From Tulasnella sp. 424 (lineage: Eukaryota; Basidiomycota; Agaricomycetes; Cantharellales; Tulasnellaceae), in assembly GCA_019633425.1 (NCBI GenBank), contig WSUB01000123.1, positions 62,001 through 126,000 of the forward strand: a stretch of 64,000 nucleotides of DNA. The letters are read 5' to 3'. Below, piece after piece: positions 10,543 through 24,400 of this stretch. The position numbers and the translations under genes were made by a program. Every line of letters begins with the position of its first letter. Position 1 is the first letter of the stretch. The notes below the pieces were generated by a model that was not told the origin of the DNA, did no database searches, and saw only the letters and a program-made list of their open reading frames with translations.

Positions 10543-12414
10543 CTAAAGCTGTGCTCTCCGGTTTGAGCGAACGAGCTTCTGTACGGCTTGCCAATTCCTT
10601 TCTCGGCGAATGTCCAATCTCTCGTTCTCTATGCGATTTGGAAGATTCCTTTCCTCCGGATAAAGGTCGACGTCGTTATGAGTGAGACGCACTAATAGCG
10701 CTGCCATCTCCTGCACGGCTGTTTCCTCTATCGAAGCCCGAGAGAAGTCTATGTAATGCAATGAATCGCTGAAAGGGAGGATATCGTCTAGGAGCGTCGC
10801 ATCCGTGTCACGTAGCGTTGCTGTAATAGGCAGGGCCAGTGCTTTAAGATGACGACAGCTCCGACCAAACGCCGCTATGCTCTTTATAGTGGCTCGTGGA
10901 GCTGGAACTATGGCCGTTTTAAACTTCTCGTTCCTAAAAGGTGGGTCCCCTACGTCGTACTGCATCTCGCGGAGATCCGGCCACTCCGGGACTAAGGATC
11001 TCCAATCTTGGTCGGTGGGGTTGAAATCATCCGGAATGACGTATTCATCCCAGGAGTTGGTCTCGAAGACCATATATAAGCGTTGAATTCGAGGGCAGGC
11101 CCTCAGTGGCGCGAGGACAAAGCCCCCCACCCGCTCGGGGTCAGCGACGTAGGCTTCTATCTCTATTTCGACCCGTATGTTTTGCAGGATGGGGCACCGT
11201 TCGCCAAGGAGACTGATGAACGTCCGGGCAAGGCTCCAGCTGAATTCGCTGCCCCATTCTGACCCAGCCGTGCTGGCTAAGGTGGTCAGAGCCTGAAATG
11301 GGGATCCTCCAGTGAGAATCAACCGTAGAAGCGCTCTCGACGATCCTGCGAGATGGGTCAATCGATCCCAGGCTAGAGTGCCAGGTTCCTCGGTCCTCTC
11401 TGTGACTACGACTTGGGCGTCCGACGGCCAGAAAGTGAGTTTCTGGAGTTCTTGTGCTGTAGCAAGACGGGACAACAGTGAGGTTGACATGGCGGTTTCC
11501 TCTGGGAGAAGAAGTTGTTTGATGTGGAGGTTCGAGAGGAGGCTTGATAGAGCTAGACCTGCCCCTGTACCCAGTCCTACTGGGCCCAAGCTTGTGGTCT
11601 CTAACTTGACTACCTCCAACGAATGGGTCGAGGCCAAGGTGAGAAGGACAATGGGCCAGGTGCTTGCCGGAACTGGTGGTCTTAAGTTGGTGTCCGTGTA
11701 TGTAAAAGACTTTAGCCGGGGGGACAGTTGGATTATTGCTTGGCACACGACGAAATCATCGCCAGTAAGGTCGCAGCCCCACATAAGAGATCGGAGTTCC
11801 GGGAAGAGATTGGTTCTTGCTGTGCCTCGAATTGCGATCACCTCGCCAATAGTTGGGAAGAAGTCCGCACCGAAGCTATCCGCTGGTCTAGCTAGCTGGA
11901 CGTTCCCGCTCCTGTGCGGAACTTCGAGCGTCCGTACCCTCCGAGAGTAGAATTCGAAGCGCTGGCGGTCTGAGGCGTTCGGTACTCGATCAAAGGTCTA
12001 GTCAAGCCAAAAAGCTGGTGAGAACTCGTTTGTGGGACAATTAAAGATAAAATCACGCACGATATATTTGTCGAGAGTACCTGGTTGATTAACTCGCTTG
12101 AGGACACCTCTCCCATGCCAAACTTGGAGCAGGCGGAAAAGTGTTATGTGATCGTAAAGAATATTGAGAGCAACATCGAGGAAGGATTGGCATGTTAGAG
12201 CGACGGCGACGAGGGCGTCCTGTCGTTCGTCCGGCTTGGAAGACAGCGCATAAAAGACCAAGAGATGGGAGAAAATCGAATACTGCAGCTCTTCAATTGC
12301 AAATGTTCTGTGCGCTGCCGATGTTGTGGACAAATCTGACTCAACGGTTGGGTGAACCGGAAAATCGCGGCGAATGGCCTGAGTGAGTTTCATTCTATGA
12401 ATGAAGTTTCCCAA
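10543..12414 (-). CDS. F-box/LRR-like protein, second family, two exons
   Basis: Exons 12414-12061 and 11997-10543, about 602 residues. The 63-nt intron 12060-11998 (donor GTGCGT, acceptor CTAG) removes an in-frame TAG and joins LDKYI to TFDRVPNASDRQRFEFYSRR, a typical Agaricomycete arrangement in which an F-box region is followed by a conserved R-F-x-F-Y-x-R-R-V-R segment. The N-terminal part has HRTFAIEELQYSIFSHLL and ALVAVALTCQSFLDVALNILY, the usual fungal F-box form. The rest consists of leucine-rich segments ending in a basic tail. The probable role is a substrate receptor for an SCF ubiquitin ligase. Two possible starts lie in frame (12414 and 12393). It shows no obvious similarity to the array at 1-6 kb. 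Confidence 0.8.
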
Positions 12415-14617
12415 TAAGCTTACGTGGTACTTCCGCCATTATGATATATATGGCCACCTTAGGATTGGATCGACCTCTGTCAGTGCTGAAGAAAATGACC
12501 TCACCCAGATTTCCCAGGGTTCTTTATCCACATAGACGTACCCAACCAGCAACGCGTCCAGCCCTCGTCTCTTCCGCAAATGTGTGTCGTTTGAATAGAA
12601 ATTCCGCGCCGACTCTGCCAGTCAAGGAAACCTTTTTGGTGTATGAGGGTGCCGTGAGGGGCCCTTGCTCATTTCGGAGATCCGGCGCGGGGGGGACCGA
12701 GTATGTATGCTGGACACGAGCGACCCTTTGGCCGGCTCTGCTGCCGAAAAATATGGGAATTTCACCTTTCAATTCAGCAAGATACCAAAGTGCACCTTGT
12801 CGCCGTTAGTCAAGGAGGACCATGGGCCTGAAGGGACATTTGTATTTCTGTGATAGGATCGAAGACAGGGTTCAAAAAGTTAGCAGCTGTTGTGAATGCA
12901 AAATGGTGGTGGAGGCTTGAAGCTTGTGGGATTTTTGAAATTCTTGTCTGAGGTCATCTTCGTATCATGCTCGCTACCCTGACAATCACTTGACGTTTTC
13001 CTGGCTCAGCTCCCCGAATAGAACGTCACGGTTGTCCCCCGCTCCAACGACTAATTTTATCTGTTTACTTGAAGGGCGGAAGGGTATGATTCGGTATCTT
13101 TGTTCCCGATGAGTGGAATGCCACGTTCCAAGCTTGGCATGCTTTGGGTCGTGGTTGGATGGACCCAGTGATGATGAGCCTCAGGAGCCCCGTCTGGCAT
13201 CGGGTTTCAATATCGCTTCGACTCCTTTCCAGCTCAACTTCAACTCCGACCCCAACCGACGTCACAATCAGTCCCACAGCGTCGCCAAGCTGTTGTACGT
13301 AAGAGGGCTGCACGACGGCGGCGGCGGCGCCAGTGGCCAGTTGCTCCACCGGCCCCTCGTCCACTGGAAGGGAGCCTACTCTACATTCTATAGCTCCCAT
13401 TAAACATCCCCTTACGGGATTCGTCCTACAGATCGTTCTAAAGTCTTTGAGGCTGCGTGTCGACGTAACAGTATAACAATATACGGGACTTTCTAGAACG
13501 CTTTCCCCTTTTTTTCCAGCGGCGTTTGGCTTCAGTGGAGGATAGAGAATGGTTGGATTGGCGGCTGTTGTGGGCGCTATTCCGACTGCCGCAAGCGTAA
13601 CAGGTAGGTAGTTTTGGAGGGGCGGGTGTATCATTGTGTGAAGTTGGGTCTCGCTCTTGCGTACGTGCAGTTTCAAGTCTTATAATTACGAGCATGATAT
13701 GTCTAACGTCTCTAATCGTACTCAAATGACGATAGGGGATGAAACCGGCTCTCGTAAGCGACTGGCTTCTTATGTAATTCTTGCTTCTGCTTCTTGGTGA
13801 TCTTCCCCCTGTGTGCTTGGGCAGCGATCAGGCGCCACAGGTGAGAAAGTGGGAATATCAAATGAGTTGCACTAACCGGCAATCTTCCGTAAATCAGTTC
13901 TATCATTAGACGATGGGCCCTCCGATAGTTGCACTCTTTGCTGCGTGTATGCCAAGAATACATGAGGAAAGCTGCGGGACACCTGACGATGCAATAGCGG
14001 CTTTTCGGCGCAAGTTTGGTGAGTTGAGAGCATGGGTCGGGTTCTAGAGAGCCCGGAGGGCGTTGGGTTTGCCAGGCTCAACCGATGGGAACGCCGAGAC
14101 CAAGCCACCTGTGAAATTGGCTTGATATGGAAAGCAACGATGATGCGCCTCGTGCATCCGTGAACTCTGATTGGACGACGCTAATTCTGGGTACCTGAGG
14201 GAACTGCGCCGAACGCACTGCCGACTCTCGCACTCTGATGCACGACGACCTAGACGACCTCGAGAACGCTGCGGGCGGCAACCGATAACGGTTTGCATAG
14301 CATTTTGTACCGTTGGACGGATGTCGAAGAGTGACGTAGAGGTTCCGCTGGAGCTTCCAGTTGACGTAGATACCGATCCCCTCCGTTGGTTCCGTTCCTG
14401 AGGGTCACCATGAGACAAACACATGCAAAGAATGGGTTTATTATAGGTTGGAGCCATCCGTCTATTTCTTGATCCTCACTCCTCCAACACTCTCTCCCCT
14501 TACACCACCCCGATTGCGACTGGTCTTTCCAACAACTTCACCTATCAGCGATTAGTGGGTTGTTGTAGACAATGTGCGTTCAGCTCTTTGAGTTCGCGTT
14601 TGGACCCTGATTTATGT
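12415..14617. other. Intergenic, 2.2 kb, no supportable gene
   Basis: Several medium frames occur (for example minus 13065-13676 and minus 14044-14457), but none has recognisable domains, splice continuity or composition unlike shadow frames. The last few hundred bases should contain the promoter of the CSC1-like gene. Confidence 0.5.
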
Positions 14618-17600
14618 ATGGACTGGACATATAGGTCGGACAGTACCGTCCAAGACTCGGCGAAGTCAGCCTCAACAGAGACATTCGTAACAGCGCTCGT
14701 CCTCAATGCGGCAGTCGCAGGTATAGAGGTGCGTGTATCGTCCAAAAACTCGCCCGTTCCTCGCACCCAACCATCACGGCACCCCCCTCCGAACAAGCCG
14801 CCGATTTACTGACCCAACCTCATTTTTACGCCCCTCTCTCGCACTTAGATCATCCTCTTCACCGTCCTCAGACCGAGGTTCAGAGCCATCTACGAGCCTC
14901 GTACTTACGTTCCCGACGAAAAGTGAGCCTTTTTTAGTCCATCTTGCGATTGTGCCGGTCGGTCGGTTGCCGGCGAGTTTGTATCAAGCCACTGAAACTC
15001 TCCCCTCAACCTCCTTTGCACACGTTCAGGAAACGCGTTCAACCTTTTACCCAAAGCGCTTTACTATGGCCTGTCGCCCTCTGGAAACTCGATTACCAGG
15101 ACATCAAGCGTACCAATGGCATGGACGCCTATTTCTTCGTTCGGTTCCTTCGAATGATGGTCATATTCTTCCTACCTGTCTGGCTCCTCTCGTGGGCCCT
15201 CTTCCTCCCCCTCTACGGAGCCGGCGCCACCAATGGAAAAGACGGTTTGGATCGCTTTACATTCGGAAACGTCTCTCCAACACAACAAGCGCGTTATGCT
15301 GGAACGATCATCTTCATGTTCCTCGTCACTCGTGAGCTCCTTCCACGTTTGCCCACTCACGAGACCTACAAATATTGACTCCCATTCTTCGACCCTGCCA
15401 AGCCTGGATTTTGTACCTCATTAAGAAGGAAATGCGTCATTTCGTCACCACTCGTCAACGTCATCTCGTCGATCCCGACCACTCCAAGACCGCCCAAGCC
15501 AACACCGTGCTCGTCACTGGCGTCCCTCGCAAGTTCCTCGATGAAGCGGTCCTTGCGCAATTGTTCTCCCACTTGCCCGGTGGGGCCAAGGCAATCTGGC
15601 TGAATCGGTGAGTGGAGTGTCCTTTTTTTTGACGAAAGCGGTTGATCCCGCCTTTGTTATGACGTCACTCACACGACCCCCGGTGACGGCGACTTCGCCG
15701 TTTTTAGCGATTTGAAGGACATGCCTGACATCCACGATCGCCGCCTCAAAGCATGCAATAAGCTCGAATCGGCCGAGAAGAATCTCCTCCAAACCGCTAC
15801 CAAGTTGCACCTCAAGGGCAAAGCGCCCAACCAAACTGAAACTGCGGATGGCAAACCCGACCCCAACCTGCCTCTGGCCGAACAGCTCGTTCCCCGAGAC
15901 CAACGCCCGACTCACCGTCTGCCTCCCTTCAAGTTCCTCCCTTTCGGCCTGCCATTTATGGGAGAGAAGGTTGATACCATCGATTGGTGCAAGAATGAGA
16001 TCGTCGAAACCAACCGCCTTTTGGAAGAAGCTCGAGGGAAATTGAGGGAAGACATCGATCGACCTGGTGTTGGAGAGGATGAACATTATCCACCTCTCAA
16101 TTCGGCGTTTATCTTGTTCAACCAGCAGATTGCGGCGCATTTGGCGGCTCAGAGCTTGACCCACAACGAACCTTACAGGTACGCGCCCGTAAAGGGGCGA
16201 GAGGCTCCTTTTCTGGCGTGATTGCTAATAATTGGGCTCTTTCGTTCTCTGGAATAGGATGGCCGACAAGTTCACCGAAGTCGCTCCCGAAGACGTCATC
16301 TGGGCTAACCTCGGTCTCAACCCTTACGAGAAGCGAATTCGAGTGGCGATCAGCTACGCTCTTACCGCCGCTTTGATTATCTTCTGGGCCATCCCTGTTG
16401 CGTTCGTCGGTATCGTGTCCAACATCTACGGTCTTTGCTCTCAGTACAAGTGGCTGGCCTGGATCTGCAAGCTCCCGAGCGTCGTCGTCGGATTGCTTCA
16501 GGGTATTCTTCCTCCTGTCCTTTTGGCAGTCTTGATGGCTCTGTTGCCGATCATTTTGAGATGTGAGTTTATTTTTGGCCTAGTTTCGGGTTGCGGACTC
16601 TGATGTTCTGATCGGTTATTTCATTCGACTCGTTTTAGTGCTTGCTCACTTTGAGGGCATCCCGAGACGATCTGGACTGGAACTTAGCTTGATGACGCGT
16701 TATTTCATCTTCCAAGTTGTTGTACGTTGACGGAACTAGTCCCCCGCACGACTGAAATCCGTGACCTGACGAACTCGATTTTCCTCAGCACTCTTTCCTC
16801 ATCGTCACCATTTCCGGTGGTATTATCCAAGCTCTCCCCGGTCTGCTCAATAACCCCACTTCCGTCCCAACTCTCCTCGCATCCAACTTGCCTCAAGCCT
16901 CGACTTTCTTCTTGACTTATATCACTCTGCAAGGTTTAACGGGCGCTGCAGGAGGAATCTTGCAAATCGTTCCTCTAATCTTGTACTACGTCAAGTTGGT
17001 CTTGTTGGGAAGCACGCCGAGAGCGATTTACAAGATCAAGAATGTGTTGAGGAACGTCGCCTGGGGTACGACGTTCCCCAGTGTTAGTAAGTGGACCTCC
17101 CATCGTTTATCCTCTGTGGTAGAGACTGATCTGGCGCTTCGTTTCTCCCACCCATTTAGCTTTGATCGTCGTCATTGCACTCGTTTATACGCCGTTGCAA
17201 CCCATTACGGCCGGACTTGCGTTTGTCACCTTCTTCCTGTTCTACAGGTTGTGGACGTACCTCTTCCTTTACGTGCTTGACCAACCCGCTTCTGGTGACA
17301 CTGGTACGTGTTCCCATTTTTATTTGTTTCCACGAACTGGTAAATTCTGACGGGTTGCCTTCCGTTCGTTTTCAGGTGGACTGTTCTTCCCCAAGGCCAT
17401 CCAACACATCTTCGTCGGTCTCTATATTCAGCAAATCTGCCTTGCCGCTCTGTTCTTCTTGAGCCGCAACGATAAGAAGGCGGCCTCGGCCATCCCCGAA
17501 GGAATTTTGATGATAGTTTTGATCGTCTTCACGTAAGAAATAGTTTATTCCTCGTTTGGAGAGCGAGCCAAGGCTGATCATGTCCACGCTTTTCCGTTTA

Positions 17601-18186
17601 CATAGCGCTGGCTTCCATTTCATCCTCAACCAATCTTACGGACCGCTCTTGCACTCTCTTCCTCTCACTCTCGCCCACAAGTCCTACGGAATGGCCAAAC
17701 AACCTTCGCTTCCTTCCGGAGAACCCGGGGACGATATGGCTGAGGAGAACGCTGAAGCTGATGCTGAAGAGGCTAACGGCGGCAAGAGGCCTGCTGTCGA
17801 TGCCCGTGACGATCGTTTGCCGACCGACGGGTTCGACAGGGCCAGGCAAATCGAACGCGCCAAGGGAGCAGACGATGAAGACGACCTTGAACGGATGAGG
17901 GAACCTGCCAGGAACGCGCCCACGGACTTCAACCATCCCGCGACCGTTGAGGTGAGTGGACGCTTTTGCGTTCAAGCGTCAAACAATGATTTCTGACCGG
18001 CTGTGTGCTCTTTTGATCTCATAGCCTCAACGACCAATTTGGATTCCAAGAGACGAACTTGGATTGGCTGACGCTGAAGCCCAGGCGATGCGTGCGGAGG
18101 GCATTGACGTGTCGATGAAGGATGCCGAGATGAACGAGAAGGGCAAGATCGCCATTGATGGACGTCCACCCAAGGATATGATTTAA
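14618..18186 (+). CDS. CSC1: CSC1/OSCA/TMEM63-type osmosensitive cation channel
   Basis: Twelve exons keep one frame: 14618-14728, 14849-14922, 15030-15331, 15403-15607, 15708-16178, 16258-16562, 16639-16721, 16789-17086, 17160-17303, 17376-17532, 17606-17951 and 18025-18186; 885 residues, the usual size of the family. Order: N-terminal TM helix (ETFVTALVLNAAVAGIEIIL), linker with RAIYEPRTYVPDEK, further TM helices (FFVRFLRMMVIFFLPVWLLS), a cytosolic RNA-recognition-like domain (NTVLVTGVPRKFLD ... SAFILFNQQ), then the multi-helix core (LPPVLLAVLMALLPIIL, SLMTRYFIFQVV, TPRAIYKIKNVL) and an acidic tail ending KDMI. Known members are calcium-permeable channels opened by osmotic or mechanical stress. 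The ATG at 14618 is the first in frame within the N-terminal exon. The gene converges with the helicase gene at 18495. Confidence 0.93.
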
Positions 18187-18494
18187 GGAAAAACGAAGTG
18201 GAGAACTTGGTCTCTTTCTTGTAGTGTCTTCCCCTTTTTCGATCGACTGTGCTTCTTTTACTTCTTGCCGGTTTTGGCTCGTCTCTGATACCCTAAGATA
18301 CTCCCCTCCTTACTGTATAATTTTCTCAAGTAGGATAGTCTCAAACACGACGATCATGACAAATCCCCCGAGTGCTCCATACGGTTCTTCTAGCTTTCTG
18401 TACTTCATACAATTCAACACACGAAGGGAGGTACAATGAGACTATCTGACAGCGCTGCCAATCACATCATTGGGCCGCGCAACCAACTCCACGG
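18187..18494. other. Convergent 3' spacer between CSC1 and helicase copy 1
   Basis: No gene. The stretch contains segments repeated, with drift, at 37690-38010, at 32540-32740 and at about 25318-25450 (for example gatcgactgtg-type and ctccttact-type words). It was therefore part of the duplicated block. Confidence 0.6.
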
Positions 18495-21400
18495 CTAAGC
18501 CCACATTCCCTTGAATTTCTCGTCGAACTCCCGCTTAGTCAGAACGACCGCGCGGTAGACTTTCCAATCTCCAACCGTAATACTTGCAGGTTTGACTGGG
18601 AAAGTCGAGGTCACCCCAGGTTCGAGGTCTTCGGTTTCGCTTGCGTTTTCACTTTCATCGGTGTCGTCTTCCTCCTCGTCCGACGACTCGCTTTCAAGAT
18701 TAGGATCAGAAGCCGTGGCTTTCATGTAGTGCTCTAGACCAGTTTGAAGAGTCGCTAGGGCAAGTGAGAACTCTTGGAGTGAGAACCAGACATCGCTTCG
18801 TCTGACCCAGTTGGCTTCAATTAATGCGTTGACCTGGTTTTGAAGGGAGCAAAGTCAGCGAATCGAACGACAGACGTCAACGTAAGCTGCCCAACCTGTC
18901 CATGAGTAAAGTAATCTAAGATGTAACCGTTGACAACGCGGCCATCCAACGCAAGAAGCTCATCCAAGCCTGGGATCGCGTTCTTATCCAGGTGCAAACC
19001 AGCTCTGGCAGTGCGGGCGAGATCCGTGACCGTTTTAAGGGACGAATCTGTGACGCCTGAATTGGCAACAAAGCTGGATGTTGCGTCAACCTGGACGGCT
19101 CTGCGTCTCAGGGTTGCGATGAAAGAGGCTTCTGAGTTCGTGCTGGTGAGAAGAATCTCCTTGCTAAGAGGGAGGGTATTATCGGGAGATTCGGAGAGGT
19201 ACTGTAATGCATAGCTTCGAGCGTAACATCGGAATGTCTCCAGAATCCTTGGAAATCGATTAATTAGATCGTCTGGTACTATGCGAGAATATGGACTCAC
19301 TGGCGGTTATGTTCTGAAAGAGTTCGATAAGCATCCGGGGACAATGGTGGAAGAATGATTCGGGAAGGGGATTTTGCCGGTCGAAGACGTTCTAAGGCAC
19401 CCTTTCCGGAGTACAGACGAGGAAGAACGCGTCGAGCGAAGAGATGAGAAAGAACAGCTACAAGGTTCCGCTTCGTATCGATCGGGTTGAGGTCGATCGA
19501 GTCGCAAATACTGTGCAAAACACCCCCTTGTAGAAGTGCGACTAGTGCCAGGTTAGATGGTTCGGTGTGGTAGAGATGAGCCACTAGCGGGAACATAATC
19601 TGAAAACCGACGGTTAAAGAATTGGTTTGTTCGGGAGATGCATTCAGAAACTTACAAGAGGTTCGCCCTTGACACCAAGAAGGTTTGTCCGACGTAGGTA
19701 GTCGATCGAGAAGCGCAAATGATGCAAAACCTCGTCCCTTACGATTTCTGAGGAAAGGCTGAGCTGAGGAAGGCGGAGCACACTGTTGATGGCATTTAAC
19801 GCGGTTGGGGCTTGCTGTGACCCATGCAAAAGATTGCAAAGGCGAAGCGAAAGAGTTGTTGTCAAAGGCATGTTTCCGGTCAAAGGAGGAACTTTCGATG
19901 TCATAATTCGATGGATTCGTTCGATCTGAATTCCGTAGAACACGACATTGCCGAGCTAGGGGCGGGGCCTAATAGTTAGCTGGCTGGTTCAACACAGCTC
20001 GAGAATGCTTACAAGGTCCATTCCTCTTCTTCCTGCTCGTCCAGCGCATTGCCTGTAAGTCAGCGCTGTCAAATAAACGGAGTCTCCAACGAAGATCGAT
20101 GTTTTGATGGGCATGTTGATGCCTAATGCTAGAGTTCCAGTGGCGATCACAACTCGAAGAAATCCTACGCGGAAAAGACTGAACAAGGTCGTAAAATTAG
20201 CTCATTGAAATAACACAACTATTTGGGCCTTACCTCTCCACTAAATTTCTGTATTTCCGACTCATTCCCGCATGATGAACGGCTATCCCTAATTTTAATG
20301 CCTCCATCGCCCATAGCTGAACCCCAACCCCCTTGAGAACCTCTATATCTTCCTCCATCTCTGATTTTGAGTAGGTAGACCACGGACCAGCGAACGAGAA
20401 TTCCGGTAAAGGGTCATCAGGGTCAAAACTGTCCTCCCAAGATTTGGTGTCCATAGGAATCTCGATGTCCTGTGGTTTTGTTTTCTTCGCACGTTCAGAA
20501 GCTCGCTGTCTTTGCTTCGATGCCGCAAGCCAAGCCTCCCATTTGGCAAGCTTGGTTTGCCATTGAGGGCTCGACTCTTTCCACCTTCTCTCAGCATTCT
20601 TTAGCTCGTACATGAGGTGCTTCGCCATCTCTTCACAATCATGCCGATCAAAGTTAAATAGAATGGCTACGAAATGGGGTCAGCGAGGTTCCTCAAGTCG
20701 AAGAGACAGGCTAACCCGGCAGGTTGTCGCGTCGTTGAAGGTCGTGAAGCACATGGATGAGGTTTGCGTAAATCCTCCCCTGGGTTGGCATAGTCTCACA
20801 TAGCTCGTGGCCCTGGGAGAGAGCTTCTCCGATGGGGCGAAGAACTCTTTTGTAAGCCTCCGCTTCCTTCGACCAATCCGCCAGAAGCGATTTGAGTTTT
20901 GCCTCGTAGTCGAGAACATCCCTTTGGTTGAGCAGCCTTCCATGTGCTTGAGCAAAGAATACCCGAGGATTTAACTTTGCGAGTTGGTCTCGTTTTTCAG
21001 GAGACTGGTCGGCGACGCTCCACATTGCTTGGAAGAGTGTCAGGCAATCTCCGGACTCCAAGGCCAAGTCCTCTGGAAGAACGCGGGTACCAGACAAGAG
21101 AACGGACATGGGGTGTATGTAGATGGACTTGACGTCCGGTGGAGGTTCTGACGAGAAACCCTTGAATTCGATCGGCTCTCGGCTCATAGTGTAGGTGAAC
21201 TTGCGCAGATGTGAATAGCGATGTTTGTGCTGTATTAAGTTGTACTTGAAACCGTGTTGCTCCTGAACAGATTCGAGCCACCGGCTGAATTCCTCTGGAT
21301 TCCCTATCGTTGCGCTAAGACCGATGATGGGACATGGAGCAAAGAGAATGAGTTGCTCCCAGACCGCTCCTCCATCCTGCTGGCCGATGGTGTGTATTTC

Positions 21401-24400
21401 GTCGAGCACGATCCATCGTAGCCGCGGTACCCATCGAGCGGCAAGAGCTGGAGACAATAACATGATGGCTAGCATCTCCGGGACGGTGACAAGTATTTGG
21501 CACTTGTGGGGCTCGTGGATTCGCCAATCCCGGGTGTGTTCGGCCCAAACAGTTCCTGGGATATAGGAATACCATTAGATTGATAGCAATAGAAGAAAAC
21601 ATTGTCATACCAGATTTCAAGGATTTCTCAAAACGAGCAGAAATCTCGGCCACAATCTGATTCACGAGCGGCTTTGTCGGCGCTACGTACACCAAAACGC
21701 CATCGTCCGACTCGCGGAGTACTTGCTCCATGGCGTAATAAGAAATAAATGTTTTCCCCGCAGACGTAGGCGCAACCACGAGCACAGACTCCCGCCTATC
21801 CAATCGGTCAAGAACGTTCCTCTGCCAAGCGTCCGGAATAAAGGACACCCGGGCATCGACCTGTCCATCCATAGAGCGATCCATATAAACACCGTAATGC
21901 TCCAGTTGAAAATCGATGGGATGAGAGGGAAGCCTGAGGAAGGGATATAACGCGGGCTTCGATCGGTCACGGTGGGCGAACCGGGCTGGTTGGAACGTAA
22001 GTAGCTTCTTCGCTGTTTCCGTAGGTTTAATTGATGAAGACGGTTTAAGGATGTCGATATCCGGGAGTCCGATTGTTTCGAGCAACGAGCGAACGAAATT
22101 CCTGGCAGGATCCGATGCGACCCCAATGCTGTGAATCTCCAACACAGCACGGAGAATGTTAACACAGTATCGTGCCTGAACCCGAGGCTCTCCATTTCCG
22201 TCGTCAACGATCCACTGGGAAACGCCAAGGTGAACCTGATACAGCAACGTTTCGGTCCGAAGCCATGAATCCTCCATTCGCTTAGCGTTCCTTTGGACAC
22301 GGCCGAGGTACTCCGCCTTGCGCTCAAGCGTCGGAAGCTTTTCCATTTGGGCCAATTGCTGTTTCCACCAGATCTCCGATTCTGAGAGCGTCTTTACGGC
22401 CTTTTCTTCTTTAATTCGCTGCCGCAACTTCTCCGCCGAGTTCAACTTGGGTTGTTGCGACTTTGGTTCCTTCCGGGGCTTTGGATTTGCCGGTAGCGTT
22501 GGAGATTTGGAAGTACTTTGCGCAGGCGGTTCCTTTTGCGTCGCTACGTCTTTGATCGATCGTTTTGTCGAGGGAATCACCAGTCGTTGCAGAGGTGCAC
22601 CCTTTGCTCCAGTCAGGGTTGCAGCATGCCGATGGATGTCTGTCATGAGCCTCTGACGGGCCCTCTCCTTCCTCTTTCTCAAGAAGGCCAGCTGTTCTTT
22701 GGTCAAAGGTCGGTCATCGTCGCGCCGTTCCCCGTATAGCACTAATCTCTTCTCTTTGAAGCCTTCCGTGATCTTCCGGCCGCTGTGCCAGTGTTGATCA
22801 TCGGTGAAGGTCGTCGTGTTGGTGAACCATCCGCTCCTCTGACTACGATCCTCGGAGTCGTCGACAAATGATGATCTACCGGGGGAAGTTGTTGCAGTAA
22901 TTTCACTTGGAGCGACTTCGGAGGCGAAGTGAATTGGTTTTAGGCATGCGTCGAAGACTTCGTTGTGGAACGGAAGAAGCCTGAGTGGAACGTCTTCGAT
23001 AGGAGGCGGTAGGGAATCCACCTCATCGTGTTGCCACCTGCCAAGAGCACCAGATAGCACTGCGGGAGAGAAGGACAGGCGTCCAGCCTCTACGTGCTGT
23101 TGAAGAGCGGTTTTCACTGACTCGACCGCATCGACAGGACCGCGGCCTAGGAGGCCCACTAAACTTTTGTCTGGAACTGGATGGTTTGTGAAGACGGAGA
23201 GCAAATTTAGGAAGATTCGCCCATCTACATCGGGGCGTCGCTGGACCCCATGCTTCTCCAGACCGCGATTGAATGCATCGAATAGCTTGGGCATGACATG
23301 ATCCCGAAGTTGGGACTCGAGTTCGGGATGAAGGGCGACTGGTTTCTGCGATCTGTCGCCAATGGGAATGTACGGGAGGACGATGAGATGGAGGAGGAAA
23401 ACCGCGAAGAGGGCATCATTAGCCGTATCCGGGGGGTTGGCTTGAAAGTAATCGTCGACCGCCGTTTGGGCCCAAATGTCGATCCCCTGAGTGGTGGGAG
23501 TTGCTGACGGCTCGTCTGAGCGATGACGTTTGGGCGCCGGGAGGATTCTCAGGGCTTCCTTCCGACATTTAATGATGAGCTCCATGAGATTTTCCTTCAA
23601 CCTCAAGAGCAAATTTTGCTCGTATACTAAGGAAATGATCTAGCGAGAGTGTAAGTGAAGATCCGTCGCAAACAATGCGTCGTGTATTACCTTTGAGCCT
23701 CGAAACTGCGTCGCCTCTAACGATACTACTGCGACCCCATTCGATAATATGGTAAATATGAACCTCCTTTGAAGTAGCACGGCGCTGATTGTCAAGTCGC
23801 CGCAGTCAAGTGTCGCAAATTGTGAGCCATCGTTGCAGACCATGCACATGGGCTGTCGATATTCTGGTCAGTGAACAGTTGCGATTAGGACTGTGCGACG
23901 CTTTTACCTGTTTTAAGTTCGCAAATTTGGCCCACTCGTCACCTTCTGAAACCTCAAAAATCGTAACAGGTATATCAAGGCGCATCAAGTGGGTTTTCAG
24001 AATGGTCCGAGCCAGACGCCTCGATGAGACTACGAAAGGACTCGTGTCGTCGCCTCCGTAGAGCGTGAGATACTCGTTACCTGGAAAGCGGATGACGTGA
24101 AGAGATAATACGAATACTATAGTCACGGGACTCACGTTCGAAGAATACAATCTCAAAATTGCACCGCCGACTCACGAACTCCGAGACCATTTTTTCGATG
24201 CTCCACACCGCATGCAGGAGCTGGAACGAGCAGTCTTGGGATTTTCCGAGAGCTAGAAGTGGGTCGTTTAAAGCTTGCTGACATAAAGCGTCCCCTAAAG
24301 AATCTTGCTAGAATAAGGATGACGGGGGCTCAGCAAAGGGAACTAATAACTTGCCGTCTATGAGAAACAGTTCATTCCCAACGTAGTCTCCCAATAAGTC

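Noticed and set aside
11998..12000. In-frame TAG in the F-box gene at 10543-12414, suggesting a pseudogene
   Set aside because: A 63-nt intron with donor GTGCGT and acceptor CTAG ends exactly at this TAG, keeps the frame and restores the family's usual sequence.
13065..13676. 203-residue minus frame as a gene
   Set aside because: No recognisable domain, no splice partners and mixed composition; an overlapping plus frame of similar length is equally plausible. Not supported.
14044..14457. 137-residue minus frame upstream of CSC1
   Set aside because: Arg/Ser-rich with no features; looks like the complement of promoter sequence.
21315..23612. Apparent truncation of helicase copy 1 in a 765-residue frame ending differently from copy 2
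   Set aside because: The frame simply runs into the intron after K-S-L-K-S. The GT donor and AG acceptor are present and the next exon ([10 protein letters not shown]) is intact.
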